A stretch of DNA of 64,000 bases, taken from the NCBI RefSeq assembly GCF_019468565.1, contig NZ_CP080521.1:2852001-2916000 (forward strand), in the 5' to 3' direction. The stretch is from Pseudonocardia sp. DSM 110487. Its GTDB lineage: Bacteria; Actinomycetota; Actinomycetes; Mycobacteriales; Pseudonocardiaceae. Made by a program: the position numbers and the translations under genes. Positions 22,748-31,332 of this stretch are shown here, piece by piece (positions within the stretch are counted from its first letter, which is position 1; the number at the start of each line of letters is the position of its first letter). The notes under the pieces are model-generated. The model saw nothing but the letters and a program-made list of their open reading frames with translations. It had not been told where the DNA came from and ran no database searches.

Positions 22748-23227
22748 ATGATGACCGGCGACGAGATCGTGCTCGGCCCGCTGCCCAAGGGCATCACCCT
22801 CGCCAAGGAGGGGATGCGCAAGAAGGTGTGGAACATTCTCGGCCACACGTACTGGATGAAGGCGGCGAGCGACTCCAGCTTCGCCTTCGAGACCTACGAC
22901 CCGCCGGGCACCGGCGTGCCGCCGCACGTCCACCCGCTCCAGGACGAGCACATCTACATCCTGGAAGGCGTGTTCACGCTCTACCTGGACGGCGAGTGGA
23001 CGACGGCGGGGCCGGGCGACACCGTGCTCATGCCGCGCAACCTCCCGCACGCCTACTACAACCGCAGCGAGGCGCCCACCCGCGGCCTGTTCTGGGTGAG
23101 CCCGGCCGGAAAGCTCGCGGCGCTGTTCGACCACCTGCACAACCTCACCGACCCCGAGGAGGTCGTGCGCCTCTCCGCCGAGCACGACGTCGACTTCCTT
23201 CCGCCCGGTTCCGTGGAGGGCGCCTGA
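22748..23227 (+). CDS. Cupin domain protein
   Basis: A 159-residue single-domain cupin. Motif 1 is PPHVHPLQDEHIYILEGVFTLYLDGEW, with the His/His/Glu metal ligand set (HVH...E). Motif 2, PGDTVLMPRNLPHAYYNRS, supplies the fourth His. It therefore has a complete metal site, consistent with a dioxygenase or isomerase of unknown substrate. ATG 22748 is followed immediately by ATG 22751. It is divergent from the DUF2235 gene and 113 bp upstream of a carboxylesterase with which it may be co-transcribed. Confidence 0.82.
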   Translation: MMTGDEIVLGPLPKGITLAKEGMRKKVWNILGHTYWMKAASDSSFAFETYDPPGTGVPPHVHPLQDEHIYILEGVFTLYLDGEWTTAGPGDTVLMPRNLPHAYYNRSEAPTRGLFWVSPAGKLAALFDHLHNLTDPEEVVRLSAEHDVDFLPPGSVEGA

Positions 23228-23340
23228 CCCGCGCAGCGAACGGACCCGGCCAGTAAGAACCCTTCCGTCGTGAGCGGAGCCCGTTGACGACGCAGGCGGC
23301 ATGGGGAGAGCGTGGTCTCCCACCGACGGCAGGGAGACCC

Positions 23341-24849
23341 ATGGTCGAGCAGACGGTCGTGCGAACGCGACGCGGCGCGGTGCGCGGGGTGCAGGCGGGC
23401 GGCGTCGCGGCGTTCCGCGGCATCCCGTTCGCGGCACCTCCGGTCGGCGCGCTGCGGTTCCAGGCGCCGCGGCCGGCCGAGGCGTGGGACGGGGTGCGCG
23501 AGGCCGACGTGTTCGGGCCGCCACCTCCGCAGGCCCCGCTGGCCCCGCCGCCGCCGATGCCCGTGCCGACCGGCCCGATCCGGCACGACCCCACCGACTG
23601 GCTCACCCTCAACGTCTGGACGCCCGACCCGGGCGCGGCGGGGCTTCCGGTGCTGGTCTGGATCCATGGCGGCGCCTACCGCATGGGCTCGTCCGCCGAC
23701 CCGGGTTACGACGGCTCGGTGCTGGCCGGCACCGGTGCCGTCGTCGTGACGGCGAACCACCGCGTCGGCATCGAGGGGTACGCCCAGCTCGACGGCGCGC
23801 CCGCCAACCGCGGTCTGCTCGACGTCGTCGCGATACTGCGCTGGGTCCGGGAGGAGATCGCGGCGTTCGGCGGGGACCCCGGTCAGGTGACCGTGTTCGG
23901 TGAGTCCGCGGGGGCGGGGGCGATCGCCGCGCTACTGGTCATGCCGGCGGCCGATGGCCTCGTCGATCGGGCGATCGCGCAGAGCGTGCCCGGCACGTTC
24001 TTCGCCCCGGCGCTGGCCCGTGACGTCAGCGCCGAGATCGTCGCGCCGCTGGGGCTCGCACCGACCGCGGCCGCGCTCGCCGATGTCCCGCCCGAGCGGC
24101 TGATCGGCGCGCTGGGCGATCTGGACCGGCGGATGCCGACGATCGACCGCTGGGGCCTCGTCGCCCACACACCCACCCCGTTCTCGCCGGTCGTGGACGG
24201 TGAGGTGCTGCCCACGAGCCCGTGGGCCGGGCTTGCGGCCGGCGCCGGGCGGGACGTGCCGCTGATCGTCGGGCACAACCGCGACGAGTGGCGGCTGTTC
24301 CTCGTCCCCGGCGAGGCGATCAGCGAGGAGATGGCGGCGAGGGCGATGCGGGCGTTCGGGCCCGGCCCGGGCGCCGAGGAGCGGATCCGGGCGGCGTTCC
24401 CGGACGCGGGTGCCGAGGAGCTGCTCGTGGTCTCCTGCTCGGACCGGATGTTCCGCATGCCGAGCGTGCACCTCGCCGAGGCCCACACCGCGGGCGGTGG
24501 GCGGAGTCACCTCTACGAGCTGACCTGGCCCACCCCCGCCCTCGACGGCGCGTTCGGTGCCTGCCACTTCCTCGACGTGCCGCTCGTCTTCGGGGTGTTC
24601 GACAGCGGTCTGCCGCTCCAGTTGCTGGGTGCCCCGCCCCCACCGGAGGCCGGCGAGGTGTCGGCCGAGATGCAGGGCGCGTGGACCGCGTTCGCCCGTG
24701 ACGGCGACCCCGGGTGGGCGCCCTACGACGGGCGGCAGCTCACCCGCGTGTTCGACGTGGGCGATCGCGGTGGCGTGCGGCCCTACCCCGAGGAGGCCTC
24801 GTGGAAGCTGTGGGCCGACGCGCCACCCGAGGTGCTCGACCTGCGTTGA
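23341..24849 (+). CDS. Type-B carboxylesterase
   Basis: A 502-residue carboxylesterase/lipase family protein. The start is ATG 23341, with AGGGAGA upstream. TRRGAVRGVQAGGVAAFRGIPFAAPPVGALRF is the family N-terminus. The oxyanion-hole strand is WIHGGAYRMGSS and the nucleophile elbow is FGESAGAGAIAALL (Ser about 189). Later blocks include GHNRDEWRLF and a GACHFLDVPLVFG segment supplying the catalytic His. It lacks a signal peptide and hydrolyses carboxylic esters of unknown specificity. It ends directly against the convergent aldolase gene, with no gap. Confidence 0.9.
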   Translation: MVEQTVVRTRRGAVRGVQAGGVAAFRGIPFAAPPVGALRFQAPRPAEAWDGVREADVFGPPPPQAPLAPPPPMPVPTGPIRHDPTDWLTLNVWTPDPGAAGLPVLVWIHGGAYRMGSSADPGYDGSVLAGTGAVVVTANHRVGIEGYAQLDGAPANRGLLDVVAILRWVREEIAAFGGDPGQVTVFGESAGAGAIAALLVMPAADGLVDRAIAQSVPGTFFAPALARDVSAEIVAPLGLAPTAAALADVPPERLIGALGDLDRRMPTIDRWGLVAHTPTPFSPVVDGEVLPTSPWAGLAAGAGRDVPLIVGHNRDEWRLFLVPGEAISEEMAARAMRAFGPGPGAEERIRAAFPDAGAEELLVVSCSDRMFRMPSVHLAEAHTAGGGRSHLYELTWPTPALDGAFGACHFLDVPLVFGVFDSGLPLQLLGAPPPPEAGEVSAEMQGAWTAFARDGDPGWAPYDGRQLTRVFDVGDRGGVRPYPEEASWKLWADAPPEVLDLR

Positions 24850-25608
24850 TCATCCGCGGGCTGCCGCCAGGTGGTCCCGGGCCGCCTGTTCGAGGTGCAC
24901 CAGGTCGCACGCGACGCTCACGTAGGTGAAACCCTGTGCCAGCCGGCGGGCGGCGGTGGCGCCGTCGGGGCAGTGGATGCCCGCGACGATGCCGGCGTCC
25001 GCCGCTGCGGCGAGCACGGTGGTGAGGGCCACGTCGAACTCGGCGTCGAGGTCGGGGTCGGTCGAGGTCTTCCCGCCGAGGGCGAGGCGCAGGTCCGACG
25101 GGCCCACGTACAGGCCGTCGAGGCCGGGGACGGCGGCGATCTCCTTGACGTTGCGCAGGCCGTCGGGCGTCTCGATCATCACGAGGCAGGCGATCTCGGC
25201 GTCGGCCTCGGCCGGGGTGGGGCCCACCCGCAGCTGGGAGCGCATCGGGCCGTAGCTGCGGCGGCCCACCGGGGGGTAGCGGCACGCGGCGACGGCGGCC
25301 TCGGCGTCGGCGACGGTGTCGACCATCGGCACGATCACACCGCGGGCGCCCGCGTCGAGGGCCTGGCCGATCCAGAACTGGTCGTTCGCCTGCACGCGCA
25401 CCAGCGTCGGGACGTCGTAGGTGTCGATCGCGGTGGTAGCGGCGAGGATCGCGCGGTACTCGGTGAGGCCGTGCTGGGCGTCGATGCAGACGTAGTCGTA
25501 GCCGGTGCGGGCGATCCGCTCGGTGCCGACGGGGTTATCCAGCACGACCCAGTAGCCGATCGTGCGCTGCCCGTCGCGGAGCCGTTGGGCGAAGCCGGTG
25601 GCGGTCAT
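24850..25608 (-). CDS. HpcH/HpaI family aldolase
   Basis: A 252-residue class II pyruvate-type aldolase. GYWVVLDNPVGTERIARTGYDYVCIDAQHGL carries the catalytic-base His in DAQHG. TLVRVQANDQFWIGQALDAGARGVIVPMVD and the metal-binding Glu in LVMIETPDGLRNVKEIAAVPGLDGLYVGPSDLRLALG are canonical. Such enzymes cleave 4-hydroxy-2-oxo acids to pyruvate or glycolaldehyde plus an aldehyde. It is the last gene of the minus-strand arm of the four-carbon acid cluster and follows an aldo/keto reductase by 16 bp. Cleavage of a ketonic sugar-acid intermediate is the inferred role. Confidence 0.9.
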   Translation of the reverse strand: MTATGFAQRLRDGQRTIGYWVVLDNPVGTERIARTGYDYVCIDAQHGLTEYRAILAATTAIDTYDVPTLVRVQANDQFWIGQALDAGARGVIVPMVDTVADAEAAVAACRYPPVGRRSYGPMRSQLRVGPTPAEADAEIACLVMIETPDGLRNVKEIAAVPGLDGLYVGPSDLRLALGGKTSTDPDLDAEFDVALTTVLAAAADAGIVAGIHCPDGATAARRLAQGFTYVSVACDLVHLEQAARDHLAAARG

Positions 25609-25624
25609 CTCTTCCCTCCGGGGA

Positions 25625-26587
25625 TCAGCGGTTGTAGGCGGGGACGGGGCCGCGCAGGTCGGCCCACACCTCGTCGCAGCGCGCGACGACGTCCGCGTCG
25701 AGGGCGCCGCGTTCGGCGGCGGCGATGTTGCGCTGCAGCTGCTCGACGCTCGACGCCCCGACCAGGACGGCGCCGACGGTCTCCCGCGTGAGCAGCCAGC
25801 GCAGCGCGAGCTCGGGCAGGGGGAGCCCGGCCTGGTCGGCGATGGCGGCGAGCCGCTCGACGGCGTCGAAGAGCTCGGCGTTCCAGTAGCGGTCCCGGTA
25901 CATGGTGGCGAGCTTCGAGCTGCCGAACCGGCCGTCGGTGGGGACGTCGTCGAAGCGGTGGCGGCCGGTCAGCAGGCCGCCGCCGAGGGGGTTGTAGACG
26001 ATGTCGAAGAGCCCGGCGTGGGCGCTGAACTCGACGTACTCCTCCTCGACGCGGCGCGCGAGCAGGTTGTAGAGCGGCTGGGAGAACACCGGCGTCGGCG
26101 CGCCGGTCTCCGCGGCGACGCGGCGCAGCTCGGCGATCTGCCACGCGGCGAAGTTGGAGACGCCGAGCGAGCCGATGGTTCCCGCCGCCACCAACTCGGC
26201 GATCGCGGAGAGGGTCTCCTCGAACGGGGTGGCCCGGTCGGGCTGGTGCAGGTAGTAGATGTCGACGCGGTGCATGCCGAGCCGGGAGAGGCTGCCCTGG
26301 ATGCAGGCCTGGATCGCCTTGGCGGAGAGCGGCGGCGCACCGCCCGCGTCCGGGTGCGGGATGCCGACCTTGGTCGCGACGCCGAACCGCTCGGGGCGCA
26401 GCGTCCCGAGGATCTCCTCGCAGCGCGACCCCGCGTAGCCGTTGGCGGTGTCGAGCATGGTGATACCGGCTTCCGCGGCAGCGTCGAGCATGCGGGCCGC
26501 GGTGTCGGCCTCGACCGTGTCGCCGATGTTCATCGTGCCCAGTACCAGCCGGGACACCGCGAGGCCTGCGACCTCCGTGCTCTCCAT
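25625..26587 (-). CDS. Aldo/keto reductase
   Basis: A 320-residue AKR-superfamily oxidoreductase starting MESTEVAGLAVSRLVLGTMN after an AAGGAGA site. The active-site tetrad is seen as D in LDTANGYAGSRCEEILG (Asp and Tyr), K in FGVATKVG and H in DIYYLHQPD. The NADPH-binding C-terminal part has VGAVLVGASSVEQLQRNIAA. It reduces or oxidises aldehydes or ketoses with NADP(H). It lies between the hydroxyacid dehydrogenase and the aldolase on one transcript, so it probably handles the aldehyde product or an early aldose. Confidence 0.9.
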   Translation of the reverse strand: MESTEVAGLAVSRLVLGTMNIGDTVEADTAARMLDAAAEAGITMLDTANGYAGSRCEEILGTLRPERFGVATKVGIPHPDAGGAPPLSAKAIQACIQGSLSRLGMHRVDIYYLHQPDRATPFEETLSAIAELVAAGTIGSLGVSNFAAWQIAELRRVAAETGAPTPVFSQPLYNLLARRVEEEYVEFSAHAGLFDIVYNPLGGGLLTGRHRFDDVPTDGRFGSSKLATMYRDRYWNAELFDAVERLAAIADQAGLPLPELALRWLLTRETVGAVLVGASSVEQLQRNIAAAERGALDADVVARCDEVWADLRGPVPAYNR

Positions 26588-26598
26588 GACTCTCCTTC

Positions 26599-27552
26599 TC
26601 ATGCCCTGACGGGATTGTGCGGGCGCTCGCCACGCAGCACCCGGGCGATGTCGCGGACGACGGTGGTGCCCATCGCCGCGTTGGCATCGTCGCTGAACGC
26701 GCCCATGTGCGGCGTGAGCACGACGTTCGGTGCGGTGAGCAGTGGGCTCCCGCTCGGCGGTTCGGTGGCGAACGCGTCGAGCCCCGCGCCCGCGAGCCGG
26801 CCCGACGTGAGCGCGTCGGCCAGGGCACGCTCGTCGATGAGGTCGCCGCGCGCGGTGTTCACCAGGTAGGCGCCCGGCTTCAGCAGCGCGATCCGCTCGG
26901 CATCGAGCAGGGGAGCGCCGCCGGTGCCGGGCACGTGCAGGGTGACGGCGTCGGCCCGGCGCAGGCATTCGTCGAGGGGGAGGGGGTGCCCGCCGAGCTG
27001 GGCGATCCGCTCGTCGGGCACGAACGGGTCGTGCGCCACGACGGTCATGTCGAAGCCCGCGGCCCGCCGCGCAACGGCCTGGCCGATCCGGCCGAACCCG
27101 ATCACCGCAAGGGTCCGGCCGGCGAGCTCGGGGCCGTAGAGGCGCTCCCAGCGCCCGGCTGCCGTGGCGGTGTGCGCGGGGACGATGTGGCGGACCGTTG
27201 CGAGCAGGAGCGCGAACGCGAGGTCGGCGACCGCGCCGGTGTTGCTGCCGGGGGCGTTGAGAACGGTGACGCCGCGTGCCGCGGCGGCGGCCACGTCGAT
27301 GTTGTCGACACCGACCCCGTGCTTCGCGACCGCTCGCAGCGACGGCGCCGCTGCGAGGACCCTCGCATCGACCCGATCGAGCCCGACGATGAGCGCGTCG
27401 GCGTCACCGACGACCTCGGCGAGGTCGGCAGCGGAGAGTGGATGGCGCTCGGTGTCGGTGCGCACCACCAGGCCTTCCTCCTCGAGCGTTGCCCACGGCG
27501 CGTTCGACCGGGCGCCGAAGCTGGGCGTGCTGACCAGCACGGTGCCCGTCAT
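26599..27552 (-). CDS. D-isomer-specific 2-hydroxyacid dehydrogenase
   Basis: A 317-residue NAD-dependent dehydrogenase. The Rossmann motif is GFGRIGQAVARRAAG. The substrate-binding segment is VAKHGVGVDNIDVAAAAARGVTVLNAPGSNTGAVADLAF. The catalytic Arg lies in VNTARGDLIDERAL, the Glu in the ATEPP region and the His in LTPHMGAF. It belongs to the SerA/phosphoglycerate-dehydrogenase-like group but lacks an ACT domain, so it is probably catabolic. It overlaps the upstream transporter by 4 bp and precedes the aldo/keto reductase by 11 bp. Oxidation of a 2-hydroxy acid taken up by the transporter is inferred. Confidence 0.88.
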   Translation of the reverse strand: MTGTVLVSTPSFGARSNAPWATLEEEGLVVRTDTERHPLSAADLAEVVGDADALIVGLDRVDARVLAAAPSLRAVAKHGVGVDNIDVAAAAARGVTVLNAPGSNTGAVADLAFALLLATVRHIVPAHTATAAGRWERLYGPELAGRTLAVIGFGRIGQAVARRAAGFDMTVVAHDPFVPDERIAQLGGHPLPLDECLRRADAVTLHVPGTGGAPLLDAERIALLKPGAYLVNTARGDLIDERALADALTSGRLAGAGLDAFATEPPSGSPLLTAPNVVLTPHMGAFSDDANAAMGTTVVRDIARVLRGERPHNPVRA

Positions 27553-28955
27553 CCGCCGACCTCGATTCCGAAGACGTTCAGGACCGAGTACACGGCGAGC
27601 GCGGCGACGGCGACGCTGCTGAATACCAGTGCCGCCGTGAGGGACGGGTTGGCCCGGAACCGGCGGTCGACCTCCACCGTGCGCAGGTACCACACGGCGA
27701 TCACCACCGCGGCCAGGAAGACCCCGCCCGCGATCCCGCCGATCTGCACCATCAGGACCGGCGACTGGATCAGCAGGAACCCGAGCGCCCACACCGGCGG
27801 CATCGCGAAGGTCAGGATGCGAATCATCCGCTCGCGGGAGGCCTGGTCGGCCCAGTCGAGCGCGCCGAGCAGCCCGAGCGTGTGCGTCCAGAGACGCGGG
27901 ACGGCCGCGGCAGAGGCGACGAACGTGGAGTAGAGCACGGCGACGGCGCCGATCAGGAACGCGTACTGCGCCCATGACCCGAGCGTATCCGTGTACATCC
28001 GCGACAGCGTGGTGATCATCGCGTTGCCCGAGGGTACGAGGCCCTGCGGATGCAGGACGGCCGCGCCGATCACGTAGAACGAGAGCGTGCAGAGCGTGCA
28101 CACGACCCACGAGACCAGCACGTCGAGCCGCATCACCGTGAGCCAGCCCTCGGCGCGCCGCGCGCGCTCCTCGGTGCCGTCGTCCGGGCCGGTCCAGCGG
28201 GCGTAGCCCTTCTCGAGGCACCAGTACGTGTAGGTCGTCATCTCGTCGGCGCCCACGCCGGTGATGCCGAACATCGCGACGGCGAACCCGATCGTGCCGG
28301 CGGGGATGGCGAACGTCAGCCCGGATGCCAGGTCGTCGCCGCCGTAGGCGAACGGGGTGAGCGGCAGCCCGAGCGCGAGCCCCACCGTGGCGAGCGTGAA
28401 CAGCACCACCGCGACGAAGCACGCCTTCTCGACGACGCCGTAGCCGTTGGTGCGCAGCATGAACAGGACGCTGGCGACGAGGAGCACCGTCCACACGACC
28501 ATCGACGGCATCGACAGCGGTTCACCGACGATCGGGAACAGGATGCTGAACGCCGCCGCGGTGCCGCCGATGATGCCGCCGCGCTGCAGGATTTTCGCGC
28601 CGTCCATGAGGATCCACAGGACGTTGATCCAGCTGAGGCGGCCGATCCGCGGCGGGACGTGTGCGAAGCCCTCGAGGGCTGGTTTGCCGGTGAGGATCGC
28701 CCAGCGGGCCAACTCCATCTGCACCCAGACCTTCACCCCGGTGCTGACGATCACGAGCCACAGCAGGACGAACCCGGCCTTCGAGCCCAGCGCGGTCGTG
28801 GTGATCAGCTCCCCGGACCCGACGACGGCGGCGGAGAGGATCAGCCCGGGGCCGAGGCAGCGCAGCCTGCCCCGCAGGGTCGTGGGCGGGGTGCGGACGT
28901 CCGCGGGGTCCAGGGCGTACGGGTCGCCCGTCGCAGCGCTTCGGACAGTCGTCAT
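27549..28955 (-). CDS. Nramp-like transporter lacking canonical metal-binding motifs
   Basis: A 468-residue integral membrane protein with about eleven hydrophobic segments, starting MTTVRSAATGDPYALDPADV after a GGTGAGG site. Overall it resembles the Nramp/APC-fold family (LRCLGPGLILSAAVVGSGELITTTALGSKAGF in TM1, GITGVGADEMTTYTYWCLEKG in TM6). Classical Nramp proteins bind metal through DPGN in TM1 and MPH in TM6; here these read VGSGEL and ITGVGADE, so neither is present. It heads the minus-strand arm of a sugar-acid catabolic cluster. It may therefore import an organic acid rather than Mn or Fe. That is an inference from the missing motifs and the context. Confidence 0.75.
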   Translation of the reverse strand: MTTVRSAATGDPYALDPADVRTPPTTLRGRLRCLGPGLILSAAVVGSGELITTTALGSKAGFVLLWLVIVSTGVKVWVQMELARWAILTGKPALEGFAHVPPRIGRLSWINVLWILMDGAKILQRGGIIGGTAAAFSILFPIVGEPLSMPSMVVWTVLLVASVLFMLRTNGYGVVEKACFVAVVLFTLATVGLALGLPLTPFAYGGDDLASGLTFAIPAGTIGFAVAMFGITGVGADEMTTYTYWCLEKGYARWTGPDDGTEERARRAEGWLTVMRLDVLVSWVVCTLCTLSFYVIGAAVLHPQGLVPSGNAMITTLSRMYTDTLGSWAQYAFLIGAVAVLYSTFVASAAAVPRLWTHTLGLLGALDWADQASRERMIRILTFAMPPVWALGFLLIQSPVLMVQIGGIAGGVFLAAVVIAVWYLRTVEVDRRFRANPSLTAALVFSSVAVAALAVYSVLNVFGIEVGG

Positions 28956-29009
28956 CGACACCTCACCTTTTCGACCGGACGCGTGGGGCGCGCAGTAACG
29001 TCGCACATC

Positions 29010-29055
29010 TGCGCGGTACGCGCAACGGCAAGGATCACGTCGCGCGGATCGCGCA
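29010..29055. promoter_or_regulatory. Paired operator-like palindromes in the divergent promoter region
   Basis: TGCGCGGTACGCGCA (29010-29024) is a perfect 6-bp inverted repeat around a 3-base centre. CGCGCGGATCGCGCA (29041-29055) is the same pattern with one changed end base. Their starts are 31 bp apart, about three helical turns. They lie in the 139-bp gap between the transporter arm and the kinase-PdxA2 arm. The linked DeoR protein (31333-32127) is the obvious candidate to bind them. Confidence 0.6.
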
Positions 29056-29094
29056 AGTAGCGCATGATGGACCCAGCCACGGAGGGGAGGAACG

Positions 29095-31281
29095 GTGCCG
29101 ACCGAGCTGTTCGTCATCGCCGACGACCTGTCCGGCGCCGCGGAGACCGCTGCCGTGCTGGGCCCTACCGCGCTGGGCGCTGCCGCGCGTGTCGTGCTCG
29201 CCGGTGGTGGGCGTCCGCCGCGCGTGGCTCCCGGCCTGACGGTGGTCGATCTCGACAGTCGGAGTGCCACGCCCGCCGACGCGGCCCGCGCCGTGCGCGA
29301 CGCCATCGCGGCCGCGCCCCCGGGGGCCCGGATCGTCAAGAAGATCGACTCGCTGCTGCGCGGCAACCTCGCGGCCGAGATCGGGGCGCTGGCGGCCGCC
29401 CGGCCCGTCGTGCTCGCCCTCGCCCTGCCGGTGGCCGAGCGCACCGTCCGGGACGGGGTCGTGCACCTGTCCGGGATCCCGCTGCACGAGACGAACGCGT
29501 GGCGGATCGAACCGGTACCCGCCCCGTCGAGCGTCGCGGCGGCCCTGGCGCCCCTGCGCACCACCGTGCTCGGCCTCGACGCGGTGCGGGGTGACGTCGC
29601 CGGGGCACTGGCGACGGCATTGCGGCAGGCGCCGGTCGTGATCTGTGACGCCACGACCGACGCCGACCTGGACGCACTGGCCGCGGCCGCGCTCGCCCGC
29701 CCCGACGTGGTTCTCGCCGGGTCGGGCGGGTTCGCCGCGGCCATCGGAAGACACCTCGTGAGCGGATACGCACGCGATGGCTCGCGTATCCGCTCACGAC
29801 ACTCCTCGGTGCTCGTCGTGGTCGGGTCGGCCGCCGAGATCGCCGCCCGGCAGGTGGAGCGGCTGCTCGCCGACGGGGCGCGCGAGATCCGGCTGCCCCT
29901 CGGCGGGGAGCGCCTCGAACCGGGGGTGACCGTCCTGCGGCCGGCCGCGGTCACCGGCGCGGATCCGCGGGTCGTCGTGGCCGAACTGGCCCGCGCCGTC
30001 GCCGACCTCGATCCCGGACCAGACGGCGCCGACCTCGTTCTCACCGGTGGCGAGACCGCGCGTCGGGTACTCGACGAGCTGGGGATCGACGAGCTCGAAC
30101 CGCTCGCCCAGATCGGGCACGGCGCCGTCCGCAGCCGCACGGCGGACGGGCGCCACGTCGTCACCCGGCCGGGCAGCTTCGGCGGGGTCGATTCATTGCG
30201 CGACATCGTCGCGGAGCTGCTGCCACACCCGCCCGAAGATCAGGAAGGCGCTATGACCATCACCGCAGGGACCGCATCGACCGACGCCCGGCCCCTCGTC
30301 GCTGTCACGATGGGCGACGGCGCGGGAGTCGGGCCAGAGGTGATCGTCCCGGCCGTCGTGCACCCCGACACCCTCGCCCGCTGCCGGCCCGTCGTGATCG
30401 GCGACGCCGCCAGGCTCCGCAAGGCCGCCGGGATCCTCGGACAGCACGTGGAGATCGTCGCGATCGACGAGCCGGCGCAGGCCGAGTTCGGCGCGAACCG
30501 GATCAACGTGATCGACCTCGGGCTGCTCCCGGATGACCTGCCGTGGGGCGCGGTGTCGCCGGTGGCGGGGGAGGCCGCGTACCAGTACATCCGCGTGGCG
30601 GCGGAGCTCGCGGTCGCGGGCGCCGTGCAGGGGATCTGCACCGCGCCGCTGAACAAGGAGGCGCTGCACGCCGCGGGGCACCGATTCCCGGGCCACACCG
30701 AGCTGCTCGCGCACCTCACCGGCACCGAAGAGGTGTCGATGATGCTCACCACCCCGAAGGTCAAGGTCATCCACGTCACCACGCACATCGGGCTGATCGA
30801 CGCCGTGGCCCGGATCGAGCCGGGGCTCGTCGAGCGGACGGTGCGGCGCGGGCACGAGGCGCTGGTGCGCGCCGGGATCGCCGAACCGAAGATCGGGGTC
30901 TGCGGCATCAACCCCCACGCGGGCGAGAACGGCCTCTTCGGCTACGGCGAGGAGGAGGAGAAGATCGTCCCCGCGCTGAAGGTGCTGCAGGCCGACGGCA
31001 TCGACGCCCGCGGCCCGCTGCCGGCCGACACCGCGTTCTTCCTGGCAGGGCGCGGCGACTACGACCTGATCGTCGCGATGTACCACGACCAGGGGCACGG
31101 GCCGGTCAAGGTGCTCGGCATCGAGTCCGGCGTCAACATCACCGTCGGGCTGCCGGTCATCCGCACCTCGGTCGACCACGGCACGGCGTTCGACATCGCC
31201 GGAAAGGGTGTCGCCGAGCCCGGCAGCATGGTCGAGGCGCTGCGTCAGGCCGCCGAGCTGTCGTCGCGGCCGGTAGCCTGA
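29095..31281 (+). CDS. Fused four-carbon acid sugar kinase (DUF1537) and PdxA2 dehydrogenase
   Basis: A single 728-residue frame from GTG 29095, after GGGAGG. Residues 1-386 are a DUF1537/OtnK-type kinase: FVIADDLSGAAETA, IVKKIDSLLRGNLAAEI and DLVLTGGETARRVLDELG. Residues 387-728 are a PdxA-type enzyme: VAVTMGDGAGVGPEV, APLNKEALHAAGHRFPGHTELLAHLTG (metal-binding His), HVTTHIGLIDAV, GINPHAGENGLFG and MYHDQGHGPVKVLG. In characterised pathways the kinase phosphorylates D-threonate, L-threonate or D-erythronate, and PdxA2 oxidises and decarboxylates the 4-phosphate to dihydroxyacetone phosphate. No stop separates the halves, although an in-frame ATG with AGGAAGG at 30253 could also start PdxA2 alone. 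A DeoR gene follows. Confidence 0.88.
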   Translation: MPTELFVIADDLSGAAETAAVLGPTALGAAARVVLAGGGRPPRVAPGLTVVDLDSRSATPADAARAVRDAIAAAPPGARIVKKIDSLLRGNLAAEIGALAAARPVVLALALPVAERTVRDGVVHLSGIPLHETNAWRIEPVPAPSSVAAALAPLRTTVLGLDAVRGDVAGALATALRQAPVVICDATTDADLDALAAAALARPDVVLAGSGGFAAAIGRHLVSGYARDGSRIRSRHSSVLVVVGSAAEIAARQVERLLADGAREIRLPLGGERLEPGVTVLRPAAVTGADPRVVVAELARAVADLDPGPDGADLVLTGGETARRVLDELGIDELEPLAQIGHGAVRSRTADGRHVVTRPGSFGGVDSLRDIVAELLPHPPEDQEGAMTITAGTASTDARPLVAVTMGDGAGVGPEVIVPAVVHPDTLARCRPVVIGDAARLRKAAGILGQHVEIVAIDEPAQAEFGANRINVIDLGLLPDDLPWGAVSPVAGEAAYQYIRVAAELAVAGAVQGICTAPLNKEALHAAGHRFPGHTELLAHLTGTEEVSMMLTTPKVKVIHVTTHIGLIDAVARIEPGLVERTVRRGHEALVRAGIAEPKIGVCGINPHAGENGLFGYGEEEEKIVPALKVLQADGIDARGPLPADTAFFLAGRGDYDLIVAMYHDQGHGPVKVLGIESGVNITVGLPVIRTSVDHGTAFDIAGKGVAEPGSMVEALRQAAELSSRPVA
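29757..29798. repeat. Perfect 15-bp palindrome inside the kinase coding region
   Basis: CGTGAGCGGATACGC (29757-29771) is mirrored exactly by GCGTATCCGCTCACG (29784-29798) around a 12-base loop. It encodes the linker residues VSGYARDGSRIRSR between the two kinase lobes. It looks like a small palindromic repeat inserted in frame. Confidence 0.75.
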
Positions 31282-31332
31282 CCCAGCCCACCGGAAGACG
31301 CAGCCCATCCCGACGAACCTGGAGACGCGCCG

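Noticed and set aside
21137..23524. Extended 795-codon version of the DUF2235 gene
   Set aside because: The extra N-terminus is antisense to the cupin and esterase genes. The family start MRHLIICCDGTW at 22660 has its own strong ribosome site.
27549..30206. 885-codon frame extending the Nramp-like gene upstream
   Set aside because: The upstream part is antisense to the kinase-PdxA2 gene and is Ser/Arg/Thr-rich shadow sequence. ATG 28955 is the real start.
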